From: Lomentospora prolificans
Lineage: Eukaryota; Ascomycota; Sordariomycetes; Microascales; Microascaceae
DNA: 64,000 bases
Direction: 5' to 3'
Assembly (NCBI GenBank): GCA_029532625.1
Contig: JARFXM010000007.1
Coordinates: 1,488,001-1,552,000, forward strand
In this document: positions 10,907 through 20,494 of the stretch, piece after piece
Layout: each line of letters begins with the position of its first letter
Position numbering within the stretch: position 1 is the first letter of the stretch
Notes under the pieces: generated by a model
The model's database searches: none
Told to the model about the DNA's origin: nothing
What the model saw: the letters and a program-made list of their open reading frames with translations, nothing else
Position numbers and translations under genes: made by a program

Positions 10907-12428
10907 ATGGTTAAGCTTCTTAAGGCTCTCCTGCTCTTTGCAGCTGGTGTCTCTGCTCTTCCGGGAGCTCAACCCGTTAAAAGAGATGATACCGAAGATC
11001 AGTTCGAGGATGGCCAGCCAATTGGCCACGGCAAGGGAGCTCCTATCACTGGTATGTTCATCTCCCTTTGGTTTTTTGGAGGACCCTATTATTAAATTAA
11101 CACGTCTGGTATAGGTGGCACCGACGAATACATCGACAAGCAGAATCCCGATAACCTGGGCCAGCAGAATACCGATGGTGGTCTCGTGCCTAACCTGAAG
11201 TGGAGATTCTCCGATTCCAAGACGAGAATCTACCCGGGAGGTTGGCTTCGTTCCCAAGTCATTCAGGACCTTCCCCAGAGCCATGACATTGCCGCTGCTC
11301 AACAGCATCTTGCCAAAGGTGCCATCCGTGAGCCTCACTGGCACAAGAACGTAAGTTGACCCTCGTAACATTCCCATGTCCACTTCTTAACACCTTGATA
11401 ATAGGCTGAATGGGGCTTTGTCTACTCCGGCTCCGTGCTCATTTCCATCCTTGACGAGCATGGCACCAACCAAGTCGAGACACTCAACTATGGTGATATC
11501 TGGTACTTCCCTAAGGGAATTGCCCACACCATTCAGGGTCTTGAAGACGAGAACGAGTTCCTCCTGGTATTTGATAACGCCAATTTCGACGCCGCTGGGT
11601 AGGCTTCCTGATATAGTCTCGCCAGCGAGTACGAGCTAACAGAAATCCAGCACCACCTTCAACATCGATGACTGGCTCGCCCACACACCGAAGAGAATCC
11701 TCGCCAAGAACTTTGGTGTCCCCGAGGAAATCTTTGATGACATCCCTAAGCCCGCCCCCAACATTCAGAAGGGCGACGTCAGCAACCGCAACGTCACCGT
11801 CGGTCCCGGTGGCTTAGCCAGCGGCGACCACTCCTACATCTACAGGACCCTTGAGCACGATCCCGAACCCGTGCCCGGAAATGGTGGCACCTTTTACAAG
11901 ATTGACTCCACCAACTTCCCTATCAGCACCACCATCGCGGCTACCTTTGTTACTCTCAAGCCCGGTGGTCTTAGGGAGCTTCACTGGCATCCCAACGTGA
12001 GTTAATTCCCCTACCTTTGGTCAAGGACGCCTGCTAACGCGGAATATATTCAGGCCGAGGAGTGGCTATACTTCCACCAGGGAGAGGCCCGCGCCACCGT
12101 CTTTACCGGTAACGCTAACTCTAGGACTTTTGATTTCCATGCTGGTGACACTGCTGTCTTCCCCGACAACTCTGGGCAAGTCGATCGCATAATTTTTTTT
12201 CTCTTCGGTGGGACCATTTGCTAACTTGAAATCAGCCACTACATCGAGAACACGTCCGAGGACGAAGACCTTATCTGGATTGAGATCTACAAGTCCGACC
12301 ACGTCGCCGACATTGCTCTCGGCGAGTGGCTCGCCCTTACCCCGGCCGATATCGTCGCGCAAACTCTCAAGGTTCCGATTGAGTTTGTCGAGAAGATTAA
12401 GAAGGAGAAGCAGGTTCTGCTCGACTAA
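10907..12428 (+). CDS. Secreted bicupin oxalate decarboxylase/oxidase family protein
   Basis: Six exons, join(10907..11051, 11115..11350, 11405..11598, 11651..11996, 12054..12175, 12236..12428), encode 411 residues. The start MVKLLKALLLFAAGVSALP is a signal peptide, followed by a short propeptide with a KR site near residue 25. Two cupin domains follow, each with a full manganese-binding set: H123, H125, E129 and H168 in the first (HWHKNAEWG, then GIAH), and H303, H305, E310 and H349 in the second (HWHPNAEEWLY, then SGHY). Spacings equal those of Bacillus OxdC. WLAHTP recurs after the first cupin and WLALTP after the second. Family members degrade oxalate using Mn and dioxygen, to formate and CO2 (decarboxylase) or to CO2 and hydrogen peroxide (oxidase). 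The N-terminal lid is D-A-A-G at 189-192 where OxdC has S-E-N-S, so the decarboxylating glutamate is missing and oxidase-type chemistry is possible. Intron 5 is of GC-AG type. Confidence 0.9.
12176..12235 (+). other. GC-AG intron in the oxalate bicupin gene
   Basis: The donor is GG|GCAAGT and the acceptor ATCAG|CC, with a CTAAC branch-like site about 15 nt before the acceptor. Only this donor preserves the frame into SGHYIEN, which supplies the second-cupin histidine H349. The nearby GTCGAT gives a wrong frame. Confidence 0.75.
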
Positions 12429-14705
12429 AGCTTTTTTCTTTAAACAGAATGGTACGGTGAAAGGTGCCCCTCTTGACTAAAACCTTTCCTTCGTCTATCT
12501 ACTACTAGCTTTTGTAATATTTAATTTGAGGGTTTTGGTGTTGTGGTCAAAACCCCGACATGTATATCCCGATTTAAATTCCTCTAAAAACCGTGAATAT
12601 CGTTTGGGTAACCTGAACTTTAACCTTACTCCTGTGTGTGAGGTGGGGTTGAACGACGCTACCTGCAGAACGGGTGTGGTGACGCGATCCCGGCTGGGCA
12701 TGACGTTTGGAGGGCGTAGGGGTAGGCGTCAACGACGACTGTACTTTGGTAGAAAGCTTTACGAATTAACGAAGCCGTATAGCCGTCCGGCGTGTTTACG
12801 TCGGAGCTGCAGCGAACTGTCTAGTGCCAAACATTGACATATCGCTGGCTCTTCCGGGGCCGGTGGCCTTTCATGCGTACAAAACTGGCCCCATATGGAG
12901 CGTTACATATGCCGGACTGCCAGGCTGCACTGAGGGGTAATTATTAAGGCCAGCTTGTTCAATCGGGCGATTTTAAAGTCCCCGAGCCTGTGCGATGCGA
13001 CGGTTGCGGCCCTCTCATGTCGTGGTAGATAGATTGAAAGTTTATTTGGCGACACACGACGCGACGCGTCCGGCGAGGAAGCGCTTTCTTTATTACGAGC
13101 CAATAAACAAATCGATGGTCTTTTTTGTATTCGGGAAAATGTTATATCCTGTTTACATAACTAGCTGTATCTATGTTATTCGTCATTTGAGACTAGATTG
13201 CTGAAGTGAATACCCACTACGGCTGAAGCCTGCACTAGGAGCCCCGGTTTTCGGCTAGGACGCGACACCGAATTGTTCGGCGCGGGCGGGGCGGGAGCTT
13301 GGCGTCTATTATAGACATCCTTGCGACCGGGATCTTGAGATGGTGGAGAAACGGAAACGGAAACGGAACTTCTCAAGGCTTTGGCATCCGATTTACTTGG
13401 AGTATTATATTGAATGTCCTGAATTATCGCTGACCTACCATGATCTACTAAATACAATGCACGCCCTCAGCGGCGCGTCGCCAGGGGGATGGTAGCGGCG
13501 GGTAGCACAAACGTCCAGGGCTATGGCAGAGCCCATAACCGTGTTCGAAGCGAAGAAGTCCCGGGCCTCGACAATGGTGCCATTAGTATCACCAATGGAG
13601 ACATCAACAAACAGGCTTGGGGTCGCTCAGTCTCCTCCACGCTTGTCCTGATGGCAAGATACTACTCATCGCGCTGCAACCTCGTCTCGGGAGGTGCATC
13701 TCTTTAATCTACCGGCCCAATCGGGCCCAATCTCGTGGGCCCAAGGCGTGAGGTAGCACTGGGAAAATGCGGCACACATCGACCTCGTTCCTTCCTCACA
13801 GGCTCGAGCTTGGCGAGATTTGCTTGACATTTGTGAAGTCAGCATGACGTCAGGCCATGGCGCATTCGCTCCGGCCGTCGCATTAATGCGGAAAGCACGG
13901 CCATGATTGACTGGATCCAGCCTGACAGCACCTGCAGTGCGCCTTCCGCTGTTGTATCGCCCAATCAAGACTTGGAAACTCGACCATTCTTTCCTCGTCG
14001 CTTCAATTTTGGGGATCCATGTTTCAAGCGAGAATGCCCTGCCGATAATGGGAGATTGCAAGGGCCTATGCCTTACACTATCAACGCTGCTGACCATCGT
14101 AGCGTTTGGTAATTAACCACTGGAGCCAATATCCACTTCTCCATGAGGGAAATAGGTCCGCATCGTTGAAAACTTGCTTTGGGTGTGATTTCGTCTAGGC
14201 TACTCAATTTCATAAACATCATCGAGATGAAGGAAGCGGGGTAGCTTCAATTGACTTCCTGCCCGCGATAGATTGGGTAGCCGTCCACCTCTCCCCGGTT
14301 CGCAATCACAGGAGACGGGAAACGTGGTGAAGTGCACACCGAAGCAAGAGCCCTTACTCGGTTATTACTCATGGCGGCGAAGGAGGAGGCGGCAGCTTCC
14401 TGGGAAATGATTGACAGGGGCACATCGGAGAAATTAACAAGCCAATGCATTGGCGGCGATATTATCATTGTACCTTTGCTGCTGGCCTTACGGCTGCGGA
14501 TTTCTACATGGGCGCTGACCCCAACCCTATGAGAGAAGCTTGCCAAGCCCCCAAATCCCGTTCAGGCCAGCCAGCGTTATCTCGTCCAAACTACCGCACC
14601 CACTTTGGCCCAAAAGGTGAATTCCATCCTAGTCAAATCCAGCCGGAATTGTAAGTTTATCGTCTAGAATCCTTGTATCGCGTCCCATTACCCCTCACGT
14701 TTATC
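12429..14705. other. Intergenic region without supported genes
   Basis: About 2.3 kb. Open frames of 70-143 codons occur on both strands, for example around 13666-14097 (-), but none shows a domain, signal peptide or splice-supported extension. Confidence 0.45.
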
Positions 14706-15716
14706 TCATTCCTCGTCACCCGAAGCTGTTTGCGTGGGTCTCGCCGTAGCCACGGCCGTTGTCGACCGAGCCGGTTCGGTTGTTGAGCTTCCGCCTCCCG
14801 AGCTGCTGCCTCCACCGTTGTTGCCACCTTTGAGGACGGTGGCTTGCACGATCTGGCCTATCGAGTTGAAGATGATGTTGACAAGCGATCCGAGAGGCGA
14901 GTATTCGTAAGTCTTTTGGATGAGGCCGTTGTCGAGCAGCTTCTGCTGGCCCGTGAAAGTCATGTTTTGCTCGTAGTTTCCGACAATGGTGTGAACAACG
15001 TCTCCAGCGGTACCGACAACTTCCTGGATGATGTTTCCGAGGTTATCGATAATGTAGTTGAGCTTGGAATCACCGCTGAGGACGGAGCCGAGAAGGCCGT
15101 CCACAGCGCCGATAACGCCTTCGGCGATGTCGCCGACCTCATCCAAGAGATTGATGAGGAGAGGGTTGAGATCGAGAGATTGCAACGTCCTGTTAACGAT
15201 GCTAGCAAGCTGGCCTAGGCGAATGACGAGCTCCAATTCGGCACCAACATCAGCAATCGTAATGTTGACCTTCTCAATTCCCACATTGACACCGGCATTG
15301 ATCTCGACGAGGTTTGCAACTTTGGCCGCAAGGTTCACCTCAGCCCTCAGGTTGTCCACATCAAGCTCTATACGGCCGACCGAAAGCTCGGGCACGTTTA
15401 GATAAACATCTGGCGGGCCAAGCTCTCCCCAATCGCGTGTAGCGCTTGGTGAGCTACCCGTGCTGGTCCTCATAGAGCTGGAACTTCCCGATCCGCCGGT
15501 TGAGCGCGACGCACCGCTGGACGGCTCCATCTCTTCACCGCCGGTCTCCGCGGGTGACTCTGCGGTCTCGACTCGTGTTGATTGCATAGGAACATCTGCT
15601 ATGAAGCCGTCGGATGTCACTGCCGTTTCGACAGGACCGTCAGGAGCTGTCTGAGCTGCGACAAATGCGAACCTCAGGAAAGCTAGGAGTATCGAGAAAA
15701 GAATGGAGCTCCGCAT
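14706..15716 (-). CDS. Secreted protein, paralogue A of a divergent pair (possibly SC15-type)
   Basis: A single exon of 336 residues. The start at 15716 gives MRSSILFSILLAFLRFAFVAAQ, a clear signal peptide; an upstream in-frame ATG at 15794 would bury it. Residues 60-100 are Ser/Thr/Gly-rich and probably O-glycosylated. A hydrophobic, amphipathic core spans about 102-195, opening with PDVYLN and containing VDNLRAEVNL, NAGVNVGIEKVNITIADV and SLDLNP. A second conserved block near 250-300 includes MTFTG and YEYSPLGS. The C-terminal 40 residues are Gly/Ser/Thr-rich. The whole length aligns with the protein encoded at 16890-17789 on the other strand. Core and architecture recall proteins named SC15 in fungal annotations (secreted, cell-wall or adhesion related), but that link is from memory. 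Function is unknown; an extracellular matrix or surface role is inferred. Confidence 0.8.
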   Translation of the reverse strand: MRSSILFSILLAFLRFAFVAAQTAPDGPVETAVTSDGFIADVPMQSTRVETAESPAETGGEEMEPSSGASRSTGGSGSSSSMRTSTGSSPSATRDWGELGPPDVYLNVPELSVGRIELDVDNLRAEVNLAAKVANLVEINAGVNVGIEKVNITIADVGAELELVIRLGQLASIVNRTLQSLDLNPLLINLLDEVGDIAEGVIGAVDGLLGSVLSGDSKLNYIIDNLGNIIQEVVGTAGDVVHTIVGNYEQNMTFTGQQKLLDNGLIQKTYEYSPLGSLVNIIFNSIGQIVQATVLKGGNNGGGSSSGGGSSTTEPARSTTAVATARPTQTASGDEE

Positions 15717-16889
15717 CTTGTAAGCTTCAAGACTAACAATGCGAGTTTGCCGTAGAGATCGTAGATGGTGAGGAAAGGGAAGTGAGGAGAACACCTAGGG
15801 ATACTGGCCTGGAGGGGGGAAATACGCTCGCTAGAAATGCGTAAGGGGGGAAAGCTAGTCGCATTACATATGCCAGGATGAAATGAATCGAGAGCTCATG
15901 TTGCTTGTGAAGTCTGTCTAAAATACATCCGGATATGCTGGCCATCCCACATTCCGACCATACCACGAACCAGGCAGGACAGGGGTGACATTAGGGCCTT
16001 GGAAGGCGCATATTGGACCTAAATTGATGGAGCCAACCTATTTGCGATGTGTGCTTGCTGGCAGCGTTTGGTTCCAACAGTGGCACTGAAACAAATTGCG
16101 GGCAAGGCCCAATCGAACAGGGGCATGGCAGCTCCGTTAAGATTAAGCTCGGTCCGGTATAGCCCAGGAACGCAGCAATCTTGGCCACCCCGGCACCCGT
16201 TCCCACTAATACGGCAATTAAGCTTGCTGCTGTCACAGTCCCACAACCAGACAAATCCACGCATCGACGTTGTTGAGGTTGCATCGTTCGGCTCAAGTCC
16301 ACCCATTTTCATCACCCACCCTCCATATCGGCACCGGACAGTGGCCCTCTTTTAGAGCCAAGCACAACCATGCAACATGATCATGACAAGGATTCTGCCT
16401 TGGATTTTTGTATTCCTTTTCCGATCTCCTCAAATCTCCTATAGCGTCCGGAAATATCACCGACTGATGCGGAGAAAGCGTGCGAAATCAAGCGCTTTCT
16501 CTGGCATGCTTACGCCTGATGATGTCCTAGGTAATATATCTCCCACCACGTTTTTCCGTTCTTGGTCCACGCCCTCCTCCATTTTTGCCCTTTCCAGGTA
16601 CTGAGCATCTCCTGCGACCTTGCATCGGAGCCGTCAATATATTTCTTGACCCTTGCAGATACGTACCTCGACGCCATTCTGCGTTGGCTTGTACATCTAT
16701 TAGTGCCCGACTCCCACCCACACCGAACGATCTGATCTCCCCTGTCTCTCCCTCCTGCTTCTCCCACCTCCCTCCTTCTCCGCTCTGCAACCGCCAATCA
16801 CCAAAAGGTCTCGGGCAGCTGTCTTCTCTCAAAGCGCTCTTTCATCTCTTTCCACTCGTTCTTCCACAAGAGATACTATTAGAGCAGCC
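15717..16889. promoter_or_regulatory. Shared intergenic region of the divergent paralogues
   Basis: About 1.2 kb lies between the start codons of two paralogous secreted-protein genes facing away from each other, so both promoters must be here. The part just before 16890 is CT-rich, as in fungal 5' leaders. I could not assign individual factor sites. Confidence 0.5.
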
Positions 16890-17789
16890 ATGGTGTCGAC
16901 AGTCATCATGAGGGTAGTCACCCTCCTGCTCACAATCCTACCCTTCCTCGTCACAGCCCAGAACGAGGGGTACATAGGTTACCGCCTCGATCAAGAGGGC
17001 GACCCCGAAGCCGCCGTCTACGAGACCGAAAACACCAACACAGCTGGCCACGTGCTTCCCGCCGAGCCCGACGTCTACCTCAACGCCTCGGTGCACGTCA
17101 AGGAAATCTCCATCGAGGTCGACAACATCACGGCCAAAGTGAACCTCGACGCCCGCGTGCTGAACCTGCTGCACTTCAGCGCCGGCGTCGACGCCTCTAT
17201 CGATCGCGTCAAGTTGCTCATCCAGGACGTCAAAGCCAGGGTCGAGCTCGAGGCCCGCTTGGAAAATGTCGTGGCCATGGTAGACGACGTGCTCCGTAGC
17301 GTTGATCTGAACCCCATTGTTGCTACGCTAGGCCAGAATGTGAGGGATATCGTCGACGATACCGTGGGCGTCATTGCGGACCCCGTTGAGAGCGATGAGA
17401 CGGTCGAGAAGAGGGACCTTGCGTATAACCTCGAGTACAACATCCTTTACTCTATCAACGACTACAGCGGCAAGGCGCACACGAATCGCGTGCTCGCGCA
17501 GAACGGAGACATCTTGGACATCAAGCTCGATAATGACGGGCGGGAGACCGGGCGTTCCATCGCTGGGTTCTACTCCGAGCTTATGGAATTTACTGGGCAC
17601 AATAAGACGATTAGCGTGGATGATGAGGTGACGGAGTACGAGATGCAGTATGTGTATAAGCCGTTCCCGAGCATCGAGGTGTTTAGCTGGATTTATATGA
17701 ATACCGCGAGGGAGATTACGAGGACCGAGGTTATTGCTGGTGCGACTGGGGGTGGAATGAGTACGTTCCCCGGGGATAAGAGAGATTGA
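16890..17789 (+). CDS. Secreted protein, paralogue B of a divergent pair (possibly SC15-type)
   Basis: A single exon of 299 residues with a good start context (GCCATGG). MVSTVIMRVVTLLLTILPFLVTAQ is a signal peptide; the Met at codon 7 is an alternative start that also keeps it. The core, residues 60-150, begins PDVYLN and includes VDNITAKVNLDARVLNLL, SAGVDASIDRVKLLIQDV and SVDLNP, matching the core of the neighbour at 14706-15716 position by position. A dibasic KR lies near residue 172. The C-terminal block has MEFTGHNK and YVYKPFPS, paralleling MTFTG and YEYSPLGS in the neighbour. Unlike paralogue A it has no Ser/Gly-rich linker or tail, so the two differ mainly in likely glycosylation and wall attachment. 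Codon use is strongly C/G at third positions, suggesting good expression. Function is not recognised. Confidence 0.82.
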   Translation: MVSTVIMRVVTLLLTILPFLVTAQNEGYIGYRLDQEGDPEAAVYETENTNTAGHVLPAEPDVYLNASVHVKEISIEVDNITAKVNLDARVLNLLHFSAGVDASIDRVKLLIQDVKARVELEARLENVVAMVDDVLRSVDLNPIVATLGQNVRDIVDDTVGVIADPVESDETVEKRDLAYNLEYNILYSINDYSGKAHTNRVLAQNGDILDIKLDNDGRETGRSIAGFYSELMEFTGHNKTISVDDEVTEYEMQYVYKPFPSIEVFSWIYMNTAREITRTEVIAGATGGGMSTFPGDKRD

Positions 17790-18368
17790 TTTTGGTCGAA
17801 CGAAGGTGGGAGTAGTCAGGAAACAGCCGCTTATATTACGCATGAGTTGCCCTTACCAGTTTCCATTTCCTTTGGAACCGAGCAATCTGAGCCGGCCTGA
17901 GCGAGGGTGGACATTCTTTTGGGCTACCCATCGTTATAGTTAAATGTGCGCAAAGTGTAAGAATCAAAGGTTTCCTGCACCTAGTTCTGGGACATTACTT
18001 GTGGCATTACCTGCCATCTTTCCTTAACCAAGCAACTGAGAAAGGAGCGCTTTCTCATTTATATACCGTACGTATGTTTTGTCTGACGATGATCGGCTAT
18101 ACCGAGGGAATAAAGGGGGGAGACTACGCCTGAACTAAATCAGAAGACCGACAGTCGTTAAAGGAATGACGAAGTAGGCGGGAGGTGGACTATCCGCGAA
18201 AATTAGGATAGGAGACGAACGAGGGAGGCGAGAGTTGAGTTATCAGGGGACTAGAACCTGGCTGATACGGGGATTGAGTGGGTTGAGCCCTACAGGGCGA
18301 AGTTCTCCCCATTTCGAAAATCTATTAACCGTAATAATTCTCGCACATGCTGCTTGCCTTGCAACTCA
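17790..18368. other. Convergent 3' region
   Basis: This stretch lies between the 3' ends of paralogue B (+) and the 2EXR gene (-). It should hold both polyadenylation regions. No gene is seen. Confidence 0.5.
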
Positions 18369-20006
18369 TCAACGGTTTTCTTCTAAGCCCGGCCACAGGA
18401 TTTTGAACCGTACTGCGGGTATAAGCTCCGGTAAAACGCCAGCCCCCTTGCCAACCGGGATGCCCTCGTCAAAGGCAATACTAGCCATCAACGCAGTCGC
18501 CTCCTGCTCCAACAACGCCTCTTGCGCTGCCGCTAACGCACCCCCGTCCCACCACTTTAGTAAGCAGTCCATGCAGAATGCATTGGAATGATAGTATAAC
18601 GACTGAAGACGCGAGCGGTGATCAGTCCAAAAGCGAGTTACGGTTCCTAGAGCAAGGAGCTCCTTGATCCTTTTCCGGTCGTATAGGCTGGCGATGGTGG
18701 TGATGTGGTGGTTCTTTAATCGGCGGTGGACAGAGGAGCGATACACGAGGGGATCTATTGGAGTCGTGCCGATGAGGTGATCTACATCGCACACGTGAAT
18801 TCCGTGTTCTCCTAACGAGGGAAGCTCGTCGCGGTATTCTTGTAGGGCCTGGTCGGAGTATTCGGAGGGCGGGATGGGCAAAGCGATGTACACGACTTGT
18901 ATAACGACCATTAATCGCTTGAGGCCCCTCCAAAGTTTTGTTGAAGATTGATCGCTGCTACGTATCTCGTGGTCCAGACCAGCAGGGAAAAGGATGCTGG
19001 TGAGACTATGAGCGGTGGTGTAAAAATCGTGAATATGCTCCAGGTAATTGCCACATCGTAGCGCCGTCGGGCGATTATCCGCACCCAAGTCAAAGCAGTC
19101 ATCGGAAGACGCCCAAGTGGTTAGGAAGCGCTTCTTCTCACCCCGGGTAGACGCCGGCCCGCTCCGATACGGACCCTGGCCGTAGATAGGAAAGACCGTG
19201 CGACTAAGCACCACCTGTCTCGATTCACGGCAGACGCGTGCCAGAGTTGGCATCGGGAGCCGGGCCGTCCAGCAGTACGGCTCGCCAATGGTCTGACCAA
19301 TATGAAGAGTCCGGTACCCCGGCCCCGGCAAAGCAGCTTCCCAGATCTGCAAGCGAATCTCAGCTGGCAGATCCGGGAACCGCGTAAAGAAGCGGGCCGG
19401 AGCCGGTTTCGGAGTCCGGCGAAATGCAGAGCTGCTCTTCCACTGCGCGGCGACCTCGAAGGCCCTCAGCAGCTGATGCCGCACAATAGACTGCTTCTCT
19501 TCGCTCAGCGTCGGGTGCGGCGGGTAAAACACGCTCGGGGTCGCAAAGATGACGGACTCGGCGAGAAGCTCCCGCAGGGTGGCGAGAGCATTTTCCACGT
19601 CCCGCCCCTTGTCCTCTTTCCTGCTGCTGGACCGCTCCGGCTGCGAGAACCACGAATGCGCGAGGTGTGAGCAGGTGACGGACTGGTGTGCGCCGCTGGC
19701 GGAGGCGGACGGGGTCCGGTGGGAACCGGGGGTGTGGTCCGACGCCACCTCTGCTTCGTCGGGGTCGTGGGAATGGGTCCCCCTCCTTCCGCGGAAACCT
19801 AGGGCGTGGTGCCGGATTCGGTCCAAGGCGGTGGATATTATGTGGCGGAACTGAGATGCTGACTTTGGGTTTAGTTGTTGGTCCATTGCCGAACTTGCGC
19901 CTTCGCTTCTGCCCCGTGGCCCTGGTGGGGAGTGGAGGGATCTCGGCCTATCGCCAGCGGTCGGTGGTGATAAGGAGGTTGGTTCAGTTGTGCTGGCCGA
20001 TGTCAC
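18369..20006 (-). CDS. 2EXR-domain protein
   Basis: A single exon of 545 residues. The first 130 residues are Ser/Pro/Arg-rich and look disordered. The 2EXR domain begins at about 207 with FFTRFPDLPAEIRLQIWEAAL, the hallmark F-x-x-LP-x-EIR-x-x-IW motif of this large fungal family, and continues through ARVCRESRQVVL near 270. The remaining C-terminal half is less conserved, with CMDCLLKWWDGGALAAAQ near 490. 2EXR proteins are abundant in filamentous ascomycetes and their role is unknown; the domain loosely resembles F-box entries. No signal peptide or membrane segment is seen, so it is probably nuclear or cytosolic. A second Met at codon 41 could be an alternative start. An (AG)10 tract lies about 175 nt upstream. 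Confidence 0.82.
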   Translation of the reverse strand: MTSASTTEPTSLSPPTAGDRPRSLHSPPGPRGRSEGASSAMDQQLNPKSASQFRHIISTALDRIRHHALGFRGRRGTHSHDPDEAEVASDHTPGSHRTPSASASGAHQSVTCSHLAHSWFSQPERSSSRKEDKGRDVENALATLRELLAESVIFATPSVFYPPHPTLSEEKQSIVRHQLLRAFEVAAQWKSSSAFRRTPKPAPARFFTRFPDLPAEIRLQIWEAALPGPGYRTLHIGQTIGEPYCWTARLPMPTLARVCRESRQVVLSRTVFPIYGQGPYRSGPASTRGEKKRFLTTWASSDDCFDLGADNRPTALRCGNYLEHIHDFYTTAHSLTSILFPAGLDHEIRSSDQSSTKLWRGLKRLMVVIQVVYIALPIPPSEYSDQALQEYRDELPSLGEHGIHVCDVDHLIGTTPIDPLVYRSSVHRRLKNHHITTIASLYDRKRIKELLALGTVTRFWTDHRSRLQSLYYHSNAFCMDCLLKWWDGGALAAAQEALLEQEATALMASIAFDEGIPVGKGAGVLPELIPAVRFKILWPGLEENR

Positions 20007-20181
20007 TTCTGTGGGTACAGATCCATGTACCTAATCCAATGTCCAATGTCATGCTGTGAAACAATATCGACGAGAGAGTGGTGGTTCTTGGCGCACGTGA
20101 CTGCCGCTTCGGGTTGTTGAGGTAGGTAATAATCATAGCACTCTTAGAGGAATCGGACGCAACTAATATACTATGTATTAA

Positions 20182-20201
20182 AGAGAGAGAGAGAGAGAGA
20201 G
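20182..20201. repeat. (AG)10 microsatellite
   Basis: Ten AG dinucleotide units lie upstream of the 2EXR gene, in its probable promoter or 5' leader. Confidence 0.9.
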
Positions 20202-20494
20202 TTGTACTCTATTCACTTAGGAACTTAGGATTACGTATCACCCAGGTATCTATCTAGAATACTTACTCTGAACCATGACCTTAATAATATTTAAGCAGGC
20301 AACCAACCCTTTTTCCCAATATTTGAATTTTAGTGCGAGCAACCAGAATTTAATAGCTTAAATCTCTTAGCAAATCAACTCGGCCAGCAACGACTGAAGC
20401 TAGTTCATCAGCCTGCCAGCTAGCCAAACACCCTGTCGAGAATTTTGTCAAGGGTATTCCTATAAGAGTTCAACATTAGCGCGATTCATCAGTA

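Noticed and set aside
13666..14097. 143-codon open frame on the minus strand
   Set aside because: No domain, no signal peptide and no credible upstream exon.
14844..15405. Plus-strand frames opposite secreted paralogue A
   Set aside because: Antisense shadows of a gene with strong codon bias and a signal peptide on the minus strand.
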